From the NCBI RefSeq assembly GCF_001006325.2, contig NZ_LBIA02000001.1, forward strand, positions 3,659,501-3,723,500: a DNA stretch of 64,000 nucleotides. Reading direction: 5' to 3'. Below, piece after piece: positions 32,298 to 41,978 of this stretch (positions are counted from its first letter, which is position 1; the number at the start of each line of letters is the position of its first letter). Source of the stretch: Afipia massiliensis (lineage in GTDB: Bacteria > Pseudomonadota > Alphaproteobacteria > Rhizobiales > Xanthobacteraceae). The position numbers were made by a program, and so were the translations under genes. The notes beneath the pieces were generated by a model. It did not search any database and was not told the origin of the DNA. It saw only the letters and a program-made list of their open reading frames with translations.

Positions 32298-35200
32298 ATG
32301 CCGAGATCAGAGCCCCAAAAAGCCTTTGCGAAGGCTGCAGACGAGCACCGGCATTGGGATGATTCCGGATGGAATCACCATGACGCTGCCGCGTGTGACA
32401 GGGCGGTCAAACTTCTCAATCGGCCAAGCATCGGAATTCACCGGGTCACAGACTGGTTTCGTGGGTTGCGCCGAGGGATCGCGCGCAGTCGATGGGCCGG
32501 ACGGACCGCGATTGTCCTGATGTCGGTGAGTCTTATCTTTGCCGCGGCGTTCGGAGCGCTATGGCTGCGGCTTGGTGCCGGCCCGGTAAATCTCGACGTT
32601 ATGACGCCCTGGCTGGCATCGGCGATCGAAGAGAATCTTGGACACAATCACACCGTTGAAGTTGGAGGCACGCAGATCGAACGTGCCGGCCGGATCAGGA
32701 TTGCGGTGCGGTTGCGTGACATCGTCGTACGGGATCACGACCGCAACATCGTTGCGAGCGCGCCGAAAGCGGAAGTGCGGCTTTCCGGGATGGCGCTCTT
32801 CACCGGGCGGCTTCGCGCTGAAACTCTTCGGCTCGTGGGTGCCGAACTTGCGGTGCGGATCACGCCCGACGGCCGCGTGATTGTTTCGACGGGACAAAGC
32901 AACAGCCCGCTCGCGACCGGCAAGGTTCCCGTTAAACCCGCACCGCCGACCGCTACCGGTCCGACACCTTTGCCGTTTCAGGCATCGCCCGCGCCGCCGG
33001 CAGTGCCTGCGACATCGGCCGCAGCGTCGAACGGTACGGGAGGGCTGCTTGCCGCGCTTGATTGGCTCGACAGTCTCAGCGCCAACGGTCTTGATGGCCA
33101 GAGCCTCAACGAAATTGGATTGCGCAATGGTGTGCTGACGGTCGAGGATCAGCGCAACGGCGGAGTCCTCAACTTCTCGAACATCAGCCTGAGCTTGCGC
33201 CGTCCGTTGGGCGGCGGTGTTGCGCTTAGCGTCGGCGAAGAAGGCAAGAACGGCTGGGAGCTCAAGGTCGCGGTCGGTGCGCCGTCCAACGGCGTGCGGT
33301 CGATCGAGATCAGCGCCAACAAGGTTCCGACCAACAACCTGCTGCTTGCGGCCCGCTTGAAGGATTTCACCTACGCGGCAGACATGCCGCTCAGCGGCGA
33401 GTTCAAGGGCGAGATCGGCCGTGACGGGCTGCCCACCTATTTCAGGGGCGAAATTGTTGCGGGCAAGGGCACTATCGTCGATCTCAACGTGCCCGACTAT
33501 CCAATGGTGATCGACCACGCCGATGCGCGTGTTGAGTGGGATGCGGGCCGCCGCGTCATGGTGGCGCCGTTTCATGTTTACGCGGGCGCCAACCGCATCA
33601 CGCTGCTGGCACATCTCGAACCACCCAACGACAGCATCCCGAACTGGCAACTCGGACTCAGCGGCGGAACAATTCTGCTGGCCGGTGAAGCGGGAGAAGC
33701 CCCCTCGATCTTCAACCGCATCGCCATTCGCCTCCGGTTCGATACCGAAAACCGGCGCGTACTTTTGACTCAATGCGACATCAGCAACGGCGAGATCGGT
33801 GTCGCGGGTTCCGGAAGTCTCGACTATTCGGGCGAGGCGCGGTTGACGCTCGGCATGGCGGCGACGCCGATGCCGGTGACGGTGCTGAAGCGCATCTGGC
33901 CCGTCCTGATTGCGCCCGAGGTCCGCGAGTGGGTCACCGAGCGGGTCGATCGTGGAATGGTCCAGCGGCTTGATGTTGCCGTGAATGCGCCAGTCCATAC
34001 GCTGGTCCGCGGCGGTCCGCCGATCCCTGACGATGGGCTGTCGGTGAATTTCCTGGCGAGCGGCCTGACCATCAAGCCAGTCGATGACATGCCGTTGGTT
34101 CGCGATGCCGACATGAAGGGTCGTGTCAGCGGCCGCACGGTCAACATCAACGTCGGGCAGGGCGCGGTCGATACGCCGGCGGGTAGACGGCTCAACATTT
34201 CCGACCTGACGTTCGAGGTGCCGGATCTTGCGCCGAAACCCGCGCCGACCAAGGTGCGCTTCCGGATTGATGGTCCGGTTCCGGCGGCAGCCGAAGTCCT
34301 GCAATCGGAGAGGCTGCGCGAAGCCGGCGATACGGCAATCGATCCCAATTCGAGCAAAGGAACGGTTTCCGCGATTGTCACGCTGGCGATGCCTCTGAAG
34401 AATGCGTTGACCAAGGCGGATACGACTTACTCCATCAACCTCGATCTTGGCGCGCTGGCCGTCGACAAGCTCGCAATGAACCAGAAGCTTGAGGCAAACT
34501 CGCTGAAGGTGGTTGCCGATAATCAGGGGTATCGTGTGAAGGGCGACGTCAAGATCGGCGGGCAACCAGCGGCACTCGACTATCGCAAGAACAATGAAGG
34601 CGATGCCGACGTGCGCGTTTCGGCAACCCTTGACGATGCGGCCCGCGCGCGCTTAGGCGTCGATCTGGGATCGAGCCTGAGCGGCGCCATTCCGATCAAG
34701 CTGACCGGGAAGATCGCCGGCGGCGAGGGGGATAACCGCGACAATCGCTTTGGCGTCGAGGCCGACCTCACAGCCGCGCGCATCGACAACCTGCTGCCCG
34801 GCTGGATCAAGGTTGCGGGCAAGACGACCAAGATGACCTTCAACGTCGTGCAGAAGCCTCAAGGCACGCGCTTCGAGGATATCGTCGTCGAAGGCAGTGG
34901 GACACTGATCAAGGGTTCGCTGGAGGTCGATGACAAGAACGATCTCGTCAGTGTGTCCTTCCCGACGTTTTCGCCGTCGGAAGGCGACAAGGCGAACCTG
35001 AAGGCCGAGCGGCTGCCGGACGGAATGCTCAAGGTTACGATGCGGGGTGAGGTGTTCGACGGCCGCGGCTTCATCAAGAGCGCGATGTCGGGCAGGGACC
35101 AGAACACCAAGGAAAAATCCAAGAATTTTGACATCGATATCGACGCCAAGCTCGGTGCGCTGGCGGGTTTCTACGGCGAGGCGGTCCGCAGCATAGATCT

Positions 35201-35918
35201 GAAACTCACGCGCCGCGCCGGAGCGATCAGATCGTTCTCGCTCAGCGGCAAGCTGGGGCGTGACACGCCGGTGATCGGGGACCTGCGTGGACGTGCACAG
35301 GGGCGTGACGTGATGTATCTCGAGACCAGCGACGCAGGCGCGTTCTTCCGTTTCACCGACACCTACGCGAAGATGAATGGCGGCAAGATGTGGCTGGCTG
35401 TCGATCCGCCGACGTCGGATACGGCACCCCAGGAGGGACTGCTGAACGTTCGCGACTTTGTTATCAAAGGCGAGGCCGCGCTTGACCGGGCTGTCGCCAA
35501 TGCGCCGGGCGCAAATTCGCAGGGCGTTGGTTTTTCCGGCATGCGCGCGGAGTTTACGCGCCAGAGCGGCCAGCTACGGGTGAAGGACGGCGTGCTTCGC
35601 GGCCCGACGATCGGTGCGACTATCGAAGGGTTCATCGACTATCCCGTCAATCAGGTGAAGATGAGCGGCACCTTCGTTCCGCTCTATGGTCTGAACAATA
35701 TGTTCGGGCAGATTCCGATCGTCGGCCTGTTCCTTGGCGGCGGCAGCAATGAAGGCCTGATCGGCATTACATATGAGGTAGTCGGAACACCCGGCGCGCC
35801 TGTTTTGCGGGTCAATCCGATTTCGGCCATGGCGCCCGGCGTATTCCGCAAGATCTTCGATTTCAACACCGGCAGGCAAAGCGCCCCAGCGGATTTTGCG
35901 ACCCCCAACCAGCAATGA
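32298..35918 (+). CDS. Large AsmA-like/DUF3971 envelope protein
   Basis: A 1,206-residue protein with a cytoplasmic N-terminus, one membrane segment (AIVLMSVSLIFAAAFGALWL, about 73-93), and a long periplasmic part of repeated beta strands. It has an AsmA-like start (PVNLDVMTPWLASAIEENLG), an alanine/proline linker (about 205-245) and a DUF3971 region, and ends at PVNQVKMSGTFVPLYGLNNMFGQIPIVGLFLGGGSNEGLIGITY, the conserved end of the YhdP/AsmA-like C-terminus. Relatives (TamB, YhdP) are bridge-like proteins moving phospholipid between membranes. That function is inferred here from architecture. The start ATG at 32298 could be later (for example before the membrane segment). The gene overlaps the thioesterase gene by ATGA. 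Confidence 0.85.
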   Translation: MPRSEPQKAFAKAADEHRHWDDSGWNHHDAAACDRAVKLLNRPSIGIHRVTDWFRGLRRGIARSRWAGRTAIVLMSVSLIFAAAFGALWLRLGAGPVNLDVMTPWLASAIEENLGHNHTVEVGGTQIERAGRIRIAVRLRDIVVRDHDRNIVASAPKAEVRLSGMALFTGRLRAETLRLVGAELAVRITPDGRVIVSTGQSNSPLATGKVPVKPAPPTATGPTPLPFQASPAPPAVPATSAAASNGTGGLLAALDWLDSLSANGLDGQSLNEIGLRNGVLTVEDQRNGGVLNFSNISLSLRRPLGGGVALSVGEEGKNGWELKVAVGAPSNGVRSIEISANKVPTNNLLLAARLKDFTYAADMPLSGEFKGEIGRDGLPTYFRGEIVAGKGTIVDLNVPDYPMVIDHADARVEWDAGRRVMVAPFHVYAGANRITLLAHLEPPNDSIPNWQLGLSGGTILLAGEAGEAPSIFNRIAIRLRFDTENRRVLLTQCDISNGEIGVAGSGSLDYSGEARLTLGMAATPMPVTVLKRIWPVLIAPEVREWVTERVDRGMVQRLDVAVNAPVHTLVRGGPPIPDDGLSVNFLASGLTIKPVDDMPLVRDADMKGRVSGRTVNINVGQGAVDTPAGRRLNISDLTFEVPDLAPKPAPTKVRFRIDGPVPAAAEVLQSERLREAGDTAIDPNSSKGTVSAIVTLAMPLKNALTKADTTYSINLDLGALAVDKLAMNQKLEANSLKVVADNQGYRVKGDVKIGGQPAALDYRKNNEGDADVRVSATLDDAARARLGVDLGSSLSGAIPIKLTGKIAGGEGDNRDNRFGVEADLTAARIDNLLPGWIKVAGKTTKMTFNVVQKPQGTRFEDIVVEGSGTLIKGSLEVDDKNDLVSVSFPTFSPSEGDKANLKAERLPDGMLKVTMRGEVFDGRGFIKSAMSGRDQNTKEKSKNFDIDIDAKLGALAGFYGEAVRSIDLKLTRRAGAIRSFSLSGKLGRDTPVIGDLRGRAQGRDVMYLETSDAGAFFRFTDTYAKMNGGKMWLAVDPPTSDTAPQEGLLNVRDFVIKGEAALDRAVANAPGANSQGVGFSGMRAEFTRQSGQLRVKDGVLRGPTIGATIEGFIDYPVNQVKMSGTFVPLYGLNNMFGQIPIVGLFLGGGSNEGLIGITYEVVGTPGAPVLRVNPISAMAPGVFRKIFDFNTGRQSAPADFATPNQQ

Positions 35919-36358
35919 GCGCATTTCAGATTCAGGATCCCGACTACGAAGCGCGGGTGCGGAAGACGTTCGCGGGTCAAATGGCTTTGGCCACGCTTGG
36001 AGTAACGCTGACCAGGATCGAGCCGGGAACGCTTGAACTACAGATGCCGTACGATGTGAGGTTCTCGCAGCAGAACGGCTTCCTGCACGGCGGTATCGTC
36101 TCCGCTGGACTGGATACCGCGTGCGGGCTGGCGTCTTACACGCTGATGCCCGCGCAGGCGGATATCCTCACCGTCGAGTTCAAGATCAACCTGCTGGCGC
36201 CTGCCAAAGGCCAGACGTTCCGTTTCGTCGGCAATGTTGTGAAGCCGGGCCGCACGCTTGTCATCGCGGAAGGCCGCGCCTTCGCCAGCGACGATGGCCG
36301 CGAAAAATTGGTGGCCACGATGTCGGCCACCATGATGACCATGCTCCGCCGGGGTTAG
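35915..36358 (+). CDS. PaaI-family hotdog thioesterase
   Basis: A 147-residue hotdog-fold acyl-CoA thioesterase of the PaaI/DUF4442 type. The signature NGFLHGGIVSAGLDTACGLASYTL contains the H-G-G motif of the active site, followed by LTVEFKINLLAPAKGQTFRFVGNVVKPGRTLVIAEGRAF, which forms the central sheet. It is translationally coupled (ATGA) to the AsmA-like protein gene. The substrate is unknown. Confidence 0.92.
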   Translation: MSAFQIQDPDYEARVRKTFAGQMALATLGVTLTRIEPGTLELQMPYDVRFSQQNGFLHGGIVSAGLDTACGLASYTLMPAQADILTVEFKINLLAPAKGQTFRFVGNVVKPGRTLVIAEGRAFASDDGREKLVATMSATMMTMLRRG

Positions 36359-36379
36359 CCAAAGCTAGCGGCGCGCTTT

Positions 36380-37633
36380 CTAAACGGGCTTCAGGAGCAC
36401 GTGCTTTTTGCGCCCCATCGAGAGCTTCACCACGCCTTCCGACGTCAGATCCTTCGGCGTCAGGTTCATTTTCTCATCGGTAACCGGCGCATCGTTGACA
36501 CGCAGGCCGCCGCCTTTGATCTGACGGCGCGCCTCGCCATTCGACGCCACAAGACCAGCCTTAACGAACAGTCCCAGCGCCGGCGCACCGGCCTCAAACT
36601 CGGCGCGTGAGATTTCCAGCGTCGGCAGGTCACCGGCGATAGTGCCTTCCTCGAAGGTCTTTCGCGCCGTCTCCGATGCCGCATCCGCAGCTTCGCGTCC
36701 GCGAATGAGTGCCGTCGCTTCGGTTGCAAGGATCTTCTTCGCCTCGTTGATGTCCTGTCCCTTGAGTGCCGCGAGCTTCGCGATCTCATCCATCGGCAGA
36801 AGCGTGAACAGCTTCAGAAAGCGTTCGACGTCCGCGTCTTCGGTGTTGCGCCAAAACTGCCAGTAGTCGTAGTTGCTCAGCAGGTCAGCGTTCAGCCAGA
36901 CCGCGCCCGCAGCGGTCTTGCCCATCTTCGCGCCCGAGGAGGTCGTCAGCAGAGGACACGTCAACGCGTAGAGTTGGTGCGTTCCCATGCGGCGTCCGAG
37001 ATCGATACCGTTGACGATGTTGCCCCACTGGTCGGAGCCGCCCATCTGCAGGTTGCATCCGTAACGACGCGAGAGTTCTACGTAATCATAGGACTGCAAG
37101 ATCATGTAGTTGAATTCGATGAATGACAGTTCCTGCTCTCGCTCCAGTCGCATCCTCACCGAATCCATGGTCAGCATGCGGTTGATCGAGAAATGCCGGC
37201 CGACGTCGCGGAGCATTTCGATGTAATTCAGCGTGGTCAGCCATTCCGCGTTGTCGGCCATTACCGCATCGCTTTTGCCTGCGCCGAACCGGATCAGCTT
37301 CGTGAAGGTTCCCTTGATGCTTTCCTTGTTGGCATCGATCTGCTCGTAGGTCAGAAGCTTACGCGTCTCGTCGCGGCCGGACGGATCGCCGACCCGGGTG
37401 GTGCCGCCGCCCATGAGCACGATCGGCTTGTTGCCGGTCTGCTGGAGCCAGTGCAGCATCATGATCGACAGCAGGTGCCCGACATGCAGGGACGAGGCCG
37501 TGCAGTCGTATCCGATGTAGGCTGTCACATCGCCCTTGTCGGCAAGGGCATCGAGACCGGCGGCATCCGACATCTGGTGGATGAAACCGCGGCTCTGAAG
37601 GACATTGAGGAAATCGGACTTGTAGGCGCTCAT
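36380..37633 (-). CDS. tyrS: Tyrosyl-tRNA synthetase
   Basis: Charges tRNA-Tyr. It is 417 residues with a class I core: [20 protein letters not shown] (HIGH-type motif HVGH, residues 50-53), the tyrosine-binding region [31 protein letters not shown], and [14 protein letters not shown] as the KMSKS equivalent. The C-terminal S4 RNA-binding domain is [20 protein letters not shown] and [20 protein letters not shown]. Complete. It is convergent with the thioesterase gene, with 21 bases between, and divergent from anmK. Confidence 0.97.
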   Translation of the reverse strand: MSAYKSDFLNVLQSRGFIHQMSDAAGLDALADKGDVTAYIGYDCTASSLHVGHLLSIMMLHWLQQTGNKPIVLMGGGTTRVGDPSGRDETRKLLTYEQIDANKESIKGTFTKLIRFGAGKSDAVMADNAEWLTTLNYIEMLRDVGRHFSINRMLTMDSVRMRLEREQELSFIEFNYMILQSYDYVELSRRYGCNLQMGGSDQWGNIVNGIDLGRRMGTHQLYALTCPLLTTSSGAKMGKTAAGAVWLNADLLSNYDYWQFWRNTEDADVERFLKLFTLLPMDEIAKLAALKGQDINEAKKILATEATALIRGREAADAASETARKTFEEGTIAGDLPTLEISRAEFEAGAPALGLFVKAGLVASNGEARRQIKGGGLRVNDAPVTDEKMNLTPKDLTSEGVVKLSMGRKKHVLLKPV

Positions 37634-37788
37634 GGAGGCACTCTTTGACGATTGAGCTATTTAGCATTTTGTTTGGGCCTGTGGTGTATCAGGTCCGGCG
37701 TCGGATTCAACCAAGCGCGTATTCGGGCTTTGCGGCCAGAATGCGAACAAAACAATGAATGCGGGCATTTTGGCCGAAGGAGACGCTC

Positions 37789-38886
37789 TTGCTGAAGGCG
37801 ATTGGGCTGATGAGCGGGACATCTCTCGATGGCGTCGATGTCGCCCTGATCGAGACGGATGGTGAGCGTATCGGGACGTTCGGCCCGACGTCTTATCGCG
37901 CCTATAGCGACTGTGAACGCGTTTTGCTGAGGCAGGCGCTTGCCGATGCCGTATCTGTCATCGAACGCGATGCACGGCCCGGCGCGCTGATGGACGCGGA
38001 GTTGCTGGTCACGCGCGCACATGCAGAAGCAATCGAGAATTTTCTGAAGGCCCATAATCTGTCTCGCGACGCCATCGATGTCGTCGGCTTTCACGGCCAG
38101 ACGGTGCTGCATCGTCCGGATCAGAAACTGACGGTGCAGATCGGCGACGGTCATGCGTTGGCCAAGGCACTTGGCTTGCCGGTGGTGTTCGATCTGCGCG
38201 CCGCCGACGTTGCCGCAGGCGGGCAGGGCGCGCCGTTGGTGCCGGTGTATCACCGCGCATTGGTGCGGCTGTTGAACAGCACAGGACCGGCGATGGTCGT
38301 GAACATCGGCGGCGTCGCCAACATCACATATATCGACGGCGAGACATTGATCGCCTGCGACACTGGACCCGGCAATGCGCCGCTCGACGATTTCATGCTG
38401 CGCAGGACAGGCGAGGCGGTGGATCGCGACGGCCGAACGGCAGCCAGAGGGCGTGCCGATCAGGATTGGATCGCGCGTGCATTGAGCCGCCCCTTCTTCA
38501 CAACGCCACCACCGAAATCACTCGATCGCAATGATTTCGCAGCGCTGAGTGTTGAGGGCATGAGCACGGAGGATGGCGCGGCTACCCTGACGGCATTTAC
38601 GGCTGCCTCGATCGCGATGATTGCGCCGACGTTGCCAAAGCTACCCGCGAACTGGATTGTCGTTGGCGGAGGTGCCAGCAATCCGACCTTGATGCGGATG
38701 CTGGGCCAGCGCGTCGCGCCCGCGTCCATGATACGGGGCACCGATCTCGGCTGGTCAGGAGATGCGGTCGAGGCCCAGGCCTTTGCCTACATGGCCGTCC
38801 GCAGCCTCAAGGGCTTGCCGCTGACATTTCCGGGAACCACAGGCGTAACCGCACCACTGACGGGTGGCGTGCTCGCGAAACCGTGA
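37789..38886 (+). CDS. anmK: Anhydro-N-acetylmuramic acid kinase
   Basis: Phosphorylates and hydrates 1,6-anhydro-MurNAc to MurNAc-6-phosphate in cell-wall recycling. It is 365 residues with the family opening KAIGLMSGTSLDGVDVALIE, then DVVGFHGQTVLHRP, VVFDLRAADVAAGGQGAPLVPVYH, NIGGVANITYIDG, DTGPGNAPLDDF and VVGGGASNPTLMRML. The start is taken as TTG at 37789, because AAGGAG lies exactly six bases upstream and translation then begins at the normal family N-terminus. The ATG at 37759 would add ten residues and place this SD inside the gene. Full length. Confidence 0.93.
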   Translation: MLKAIGLMSGTSLDGVDVALIETDGERIGTFGPTSYRAYSDCERVLLRQALADAVSVIERDARPGALMDAELLVTRAHAEAIENFLKAHNLSRDAIDVVGFHGQTVLHRPDQKLTVQIGDGHALAKALGLPVVFDLRAADVAAGGQGAPLVPVYHRALVRLLNSTGPAMVVNIGGVANITYIDGETLIACDTGPGNAPLDDFMLRRTGEAVDRDGRTAARGRADQDWIARALSRPFFTTPPPKSLDRNDFAALSVEGMSTEDGAATLTAFTAASIAMIAPTLPKLPANWIVVGGGASNPTLMRMLGQRVAPASMIRGTDLGWSGDAVEAQAFAYMAVRSLKGLPLTFPGTTGVTAPLTGGVLAKP

Positions 38887-38907
38887 CTTCATGCATCTGC
38901 ATGGATC

Positions 38908-38951
38908 TTGACAAGTTTCATGCACTCGCATTTATTTGCATACAAGTGCAT
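38908..38951 (+). promoter_or_regulatory. Promoter with inverted-repeat operator before the GST unit
   Basis: TTGACA (38908-38913), a 17-base spacer and TTTATT (38931-38936) make a good sigma-70 promoter. The -10 region is enclosed by ATGCACT (38920-38926) and AGTGCAT (38945-38951), a perfect inverted repeat, and further TGCAT copies lie at 38891-38902 and 38937-38941. The layout suggests a repressor operator (for example MarR-type); no regulator gene is adjacent. Confidence 0.55.
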
Positions 38952-38967
38952 AGAAGGAAGATTCCCG

Positions 38968-39102
38968 ATGCTGGTCGCCGAACTTATTCTCGCAGTTCAA
39001 ATCATTCGCGACGGCGTGTGGCGCTATGTGCGCCAGACAGCGTCGAATGTCGAAAGTGATCGACCGCCGCCGTGCTCGCATCAGTGGAGGAAGACGTCAT
39101 GA
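38968..39102 (+). CDS. Small ORF coupled to the GST gene
   Basis: A 44-residue ORF starting at ATG 38968 with AAGGAAG about ten bases upstream. It begins with a short amphipathic/hydrophobic stretch (MLVAELILAVQIIRDGVWRYV) and ends in polar, proline-containing sequence. Its TGA overlaps the ATG of the glutathione S-transferase gene (ATGA), as expected for a coupled leader ORF. No family is recognised. It could be a real small protein, a leader peptide or chance; the promoter-SD-overlap arrangement favours translation. Confidence 0.45.
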   Translation: MLVAELILAVQIIRDGVWRYVRQTASNVESDRPPPCSHQWRKTS

Positions 39103-39773
39103 GCGAGAAGCTCAAGCTCATTAGCCACAAGCTCTGCCCTTATGTGCAGCGTGCGGTGATCTCCTTGACGGAGAAAGGCGTGCCGTTCGAGCGGATCGAC
39201 ATTGATCTCGACAACAAGCCCGATTGGTTCCTGAAGATTTCGCCGCTCGGCAAGGTGCCGGTGCTTCAGGTTGGCGACAAGGTTGTTTTTGAATCTGCGG
39301 TCATTCTCGAATATCTCGAAGAAACCCAGCCCAAGCCATTGCACCCGAAGGACCCGCTCACCCGCGCCGAACATCGCGCGTGGATGGAGTTCGGCTCGGC
39401 GGTGTTGGCGGATATCTGGGGGCTGGAAACGGCCACCGATGAGGCAGCGTTCAACGTCAAGGTGAAGCAGGCAACTGAAAAATTTGCGCGGCTTGAATTG
39501 CGACTCGTCGCGGCACCATGGTTTGACGGCGAATCCTTCTCGCTGGTCGATGCAGTGTTCGCACCGGTGTTCCGTTATTTCGATACGTTCGATGAAATCG
39601 GCGATTTCGGCATTCTCGCCGACAAGCCGAAGATCGCACGCTGGCGCAAGAGTCTGCGCGAACGGCCCTCAGTGGTCGCAGCCGTGAACGCCGAGTATCC
39701 GGCGCTGCTGCGGGCCTTCATGAAGAAGCACAGGTCGTATCTTTCCCAACTGGACCAGCGTGCTGCTGCTTAA
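39099..39773 (+). CDS. Glutathione S-transferase family protein
   Basis: A cytosolic GST of 224 residues. The N-terminal thioredoxin-like domain has LISHKLCPYVQRAVISLTEKGVPFERIDID with a Cys-Pro-Tyr motif like omega/DHAR-type GSTs. The cis-Pro glutathione site (LGKVPVLQVGDKVVFESAVILEYLEE) holds the conserved Glu-Ser. A helical C-terminal domain follows (WFDGESFSLVDAVFAPVFRYFD). The start at ATG 39099 is preceded by GGAGGAAG, a strong SD. The cysteine suggests thiol-transferase or dehydroascorbate-like chemistry rather than classical conjugation. It is preceded by a promoter with a putative operator. Confidence 0.92.
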   Translation: MSEKLKLISHKLCPYVQRAVISLTEKGVPFERIDIDLDNKPDWFLKISPLGKVPVLQVGDKVVFESAVILEYLEETQPKPLHPKDPLTRAEHRAWMEFGSAVLADIWGLETATDEAAFNVKVKQATEKFARLELRLVAAPWFDGESFSLVDAVFAPVFRYFDTFDEIGDFGILADKPKIARWRKSLRERPSVVAAVNAEYPALLRAFMKKHRSYLSQLDQRAAA

Positions 39774-39792
39774 AGGCGCAGGTTCAGTAATG

Positions 39793-39829
39793 AAAATGGC
39801 GCGGAACGATCCCTCGTCCGCGCCATTTT
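39793..39829. terminator. Bidirectional rho-independent terminator
   Basis: AAAATGGCGCGGA and TCCGCGCCATTTT pair perfectly around an 11-base loop, with A and T runs at the ends. It lies between the convergent GST and hydrolase genes. Confidence 0.92.
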
Positions 39830-39849
39830 GTTTGGAAAAGATCGCTTCG

Positions 39850-40497
39850 TTAGCGGACGTTGGCGAGCCGCATGTCGAGATAGGACGTCACCGATTCCAT
39901 CAGCGGCTCCATCTTGTCGACGAAGAAGTGGTTGGCGCCGGGAATGACCTGCTGATCGATCACGATTCCCTTTTGCGTCTTGAGCTTCTCGACCAGGGTC
40001 GTGACGTCCTTCGCCGGCGCCACGATGTCCTTGTCGCCATGAACGATCAGGCCGGACGAGGGGCAGGGCGCGAGGAACGAGAAGTCGTAACGGTTGGGCT
40101 CAGGCGCGATCGAGATGAAGCCTTCGACCTCGGGACGGCGCATCAGAAGCTGCATGCCGATCCATGCGCCAAACGAGAAGCCGGCAACCCAGCAGGCGCG
40201 CGCCTCGGGATTGATGGTCTGTGCCCAGTCGAGCGCCGACGCCGCATCCGACAACTCGCCGGTGCCGTGATCGAATTGCCCCTGGCTGCGGCCGACGCCG
40301 CGGAAGTTGAAGCGCAGCACGGAGAAGCCGCGCGCCACGAACGCGTAATAGACCTGATACACGATCGGATGGTTCATGTTGCCCTGAAACTGCGGATGCG
40401 GATGCAGCACCATCGCAATCGGCGCGTTCTTTTGCTTCGCCGGGTGGTAGCGGCCTTCAAGACGGCCGGCAGGGCCGGTGAAAATGACCTCAGGCAT
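39850..40497 (-). CDS. Alpha/beta hydrolase
   Basis: A 215-residue alpha/beta-fold hydrolase. Motifs are IAMVLHPHPQFQGNMNHPIV (oxyanion region), RFNFRGVGRSQGQFDHGTGE, the nucleophile elbow GFSFGAW with the catalytic Ser, VHGDKDIVAP with the acid, and GANHFFVDK with the catalytic His. This matches the small COG2945-type hydrolases of unknown substrate. ATG at 40497 is preferred, as AAAGGAA lies upstream with proper spacing; the TTG one codon earlier is not needed. Confidence 0.9.
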   Translation of the reverse strand: MPEVIFTGPAGRLEGRYHPAKQKNAPIAMVLHPHPQFQGNMNHPIVYQVYYAFVARGFSVLRFNFRGVGRSQGQFDHGTGELSDAASALDWAQTINPEARACWVAGFSFGAWIGMQLLMRRPEVEGFISIAPEPNRYDFSFLAPCPSSGLIVHGDKDIVAPAKDVTTLVEKLKTQKGIVIDQQVIPGANHFFVDKMEPLMESVTSYLDMRLANVR

Positions 40498-40738
40498 CAA
40501 AATTCCTTTGAAGCGTCGTTGTGCGGGCCGGTTGGCCGATGCAAACGATGTGTCTCTCGAGTGTTCTCATGCGCGCGGCACGGCGCGATGAACGGGTGCC
40601 GCGTTCTAGCATGGGGCAAGGGGCAAAAAGCAAGCATATTGAGCCTGCAGGGACTATCTAGGGGGCGCAGATTGCTGATTATTTTCATGCAATTGTGGGG
40701 TAAAGCGCCCAGCGGATCGGACGGGATTGTCAGACATC

Positions 40739-41896
40739 ATGCGTGAACGCGTCTATCTCGACTGGAATGCGACGACGCCGCTGCGGCCGGAAGCGCGCGC
40801 GGCGATGGCGGCTGCGTTCGATGTCAGCGGCAATCCATCGTCGGTGCACAGCGAGGGCCGCGCCGCCCGAAGGCTTGTCGAGGATGCGCGTGCGGCTGTG
40901 GCTGAAGCGGTCGGCGCCGATCTGCGGAACGTCATTTTCACCTCGGGAGGTACGGAGGCGAACGCGCTGGCGCTGACGCCGGCGTTGCACCAAAGCGGCG
41001 GGGAACCGGTGCAGCGGCTGATCGTCTCGGCCATCGAGCATCCGTCGGTGCTCGCGGGCGGTCGATTCGCGCAGGGCGCGGTCGAGATCGCGCCGGTGCT
41101 GCCCTCGGGCGTGATCGACCTGGAGAGCCTCGCCGCGTTGCTGGCAGGCGGACCTCCGGCGCTGGTCTCGATCATGCTGGCGAACAACGAGACCGGGGCG
41201 ATCCAACCAGTCTCCGAGGTGGCTGCGCTGGTTCATGAGGCCGGAAACCTGCTGCATGTGGATGCGGTTCAGGCGCTTTCAAAAATACCCATCAAGGCTC
41301 TCGGGGCCGATATTCTCACGATTTCTGCGCACAAGATCGGCGGTCCCAAGGGGATCGGAGCAGTCGCTGTCGCCGCCGGGGTCGAAGGACTGTATGCGCT
41401 GGTCAGGGGCGGCGGTCAGGAGCAGGGCCGCCGGGCCGGAACCGAGAATGTGCCGGGAATCGCGGGCTTTGGAGCCGCGGTGAGGGCCGGCGTGGCGTCG
41501 ATAGACGTGGACGCATCCCGGATGAAGTCGCTTCAGGCGCGGCTAGAAACGGGCCTCAGGAACCATCCGGGCACCGTAATTTTCTCGGATGCCGTATCGA
41601 GGCTACCCAACACTACGCTGGTTTCGGCTCCGGGCCTGAAGGCGGAAACCGCTGTGATCGGCTTCGATCTGGAGGGCATTGCGGTATCGTCGGGATCTGC
41701 GTGTTCCTCGGGCAAGGTCCAGCCCTCCCATGTCCTGCAGGCGATGAAGGCCGATCCGGCGCTCCTGCAGGGAGCTATTCGCTTCAGTCTGGGCTGGGAC
41801 ACCACCGAAGCAGACATAGATCGGTGTCTTGAGGCTTGGATAAAGCTCTCAGGTGTATTAGGTAAAGCGCATGCAATCGGGCTTGAACGGTTCTAA
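40739..41896 (+). CDS. IscS/NifS-like cysteine desulfurase (first gene of the suf cluster)
   Basis: A class V-fold PLP enzyme that takes sulfur from cysteine as persulfide, about 385 residues. Motifs are VYLDWNATTPLRPEARAAM, GNPSSVHSEGRAARRL, IFTSGGTEANALAL, the PLP lysine in TISAHKIGGPKGIGA and the catalytic Cys in AVSSGSACSSGKVQPSHVL, where SSGSACSSG on a long mobile loop is typical of group I (IscS/NifS) enzymes. ATG at 40739 gives the family N-terminus RERVYLDWNATTP; a TTG four codons earlier is possible. It lies 82 bases before sufB, so the operon appears to carry a group I desulfurase as well as the group II SufS. Confidence 0.94.
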   Translation: MRERVYLDWNATTPLRPEARAAMAAAFDVSGNPSSVHSEGRAARRLVEDARAAVAEAVGADLRNVIFTSGGTEANALALTPALHQSGGEPVQRLIVSAIEHPSVLAGGRFAQGAVEIAPVLPSGVIDLESLAALLAGGPPALVSIMLANNETGAIQPVSEVAALVHEAGNLLHVDAVQALSKIPIKALGADILTISAHKIGGPKGIGAVAVAAGVEGLYALVRGGGQEQGRRAGTENVPGIAGFGAAVRAGVASIDVDASRMKSLQARLETGLRNHPGTVIFSDAVSRLPNTTLVSAPGLKAETAVIGFDLEGIAVSSGSACSSGKVQPSHVLQAMKADPALLQGAIRFSLGWDTTEADIDRCLEAWIKLSGVLGKAHAIGLERF

Positions 41897-41978
41897 CCTT
41901 CACGCGATGCGTGTACTCAAGTCTGATACAACTTAAGCGGTCCACCGCGGTCCTTGAAACCGCGAGCGGAGGATTGAA

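Noticed and set aside
32559-34565. 668-codon open frame antisense to the AsmA-like gene
   Set aside because: Arg/His-rich, low-hydrophobicity composition typical of an antisense frame in GC-rich DNA; the sense frame has clear family features and signal/membrane segments.
37759-37788. ATG at 37759 as the anmK start
   Set aside because: It would put the strong AAGGAG inside the gene and add ten residues not typical of the family; TTG at 37789 is better placed.
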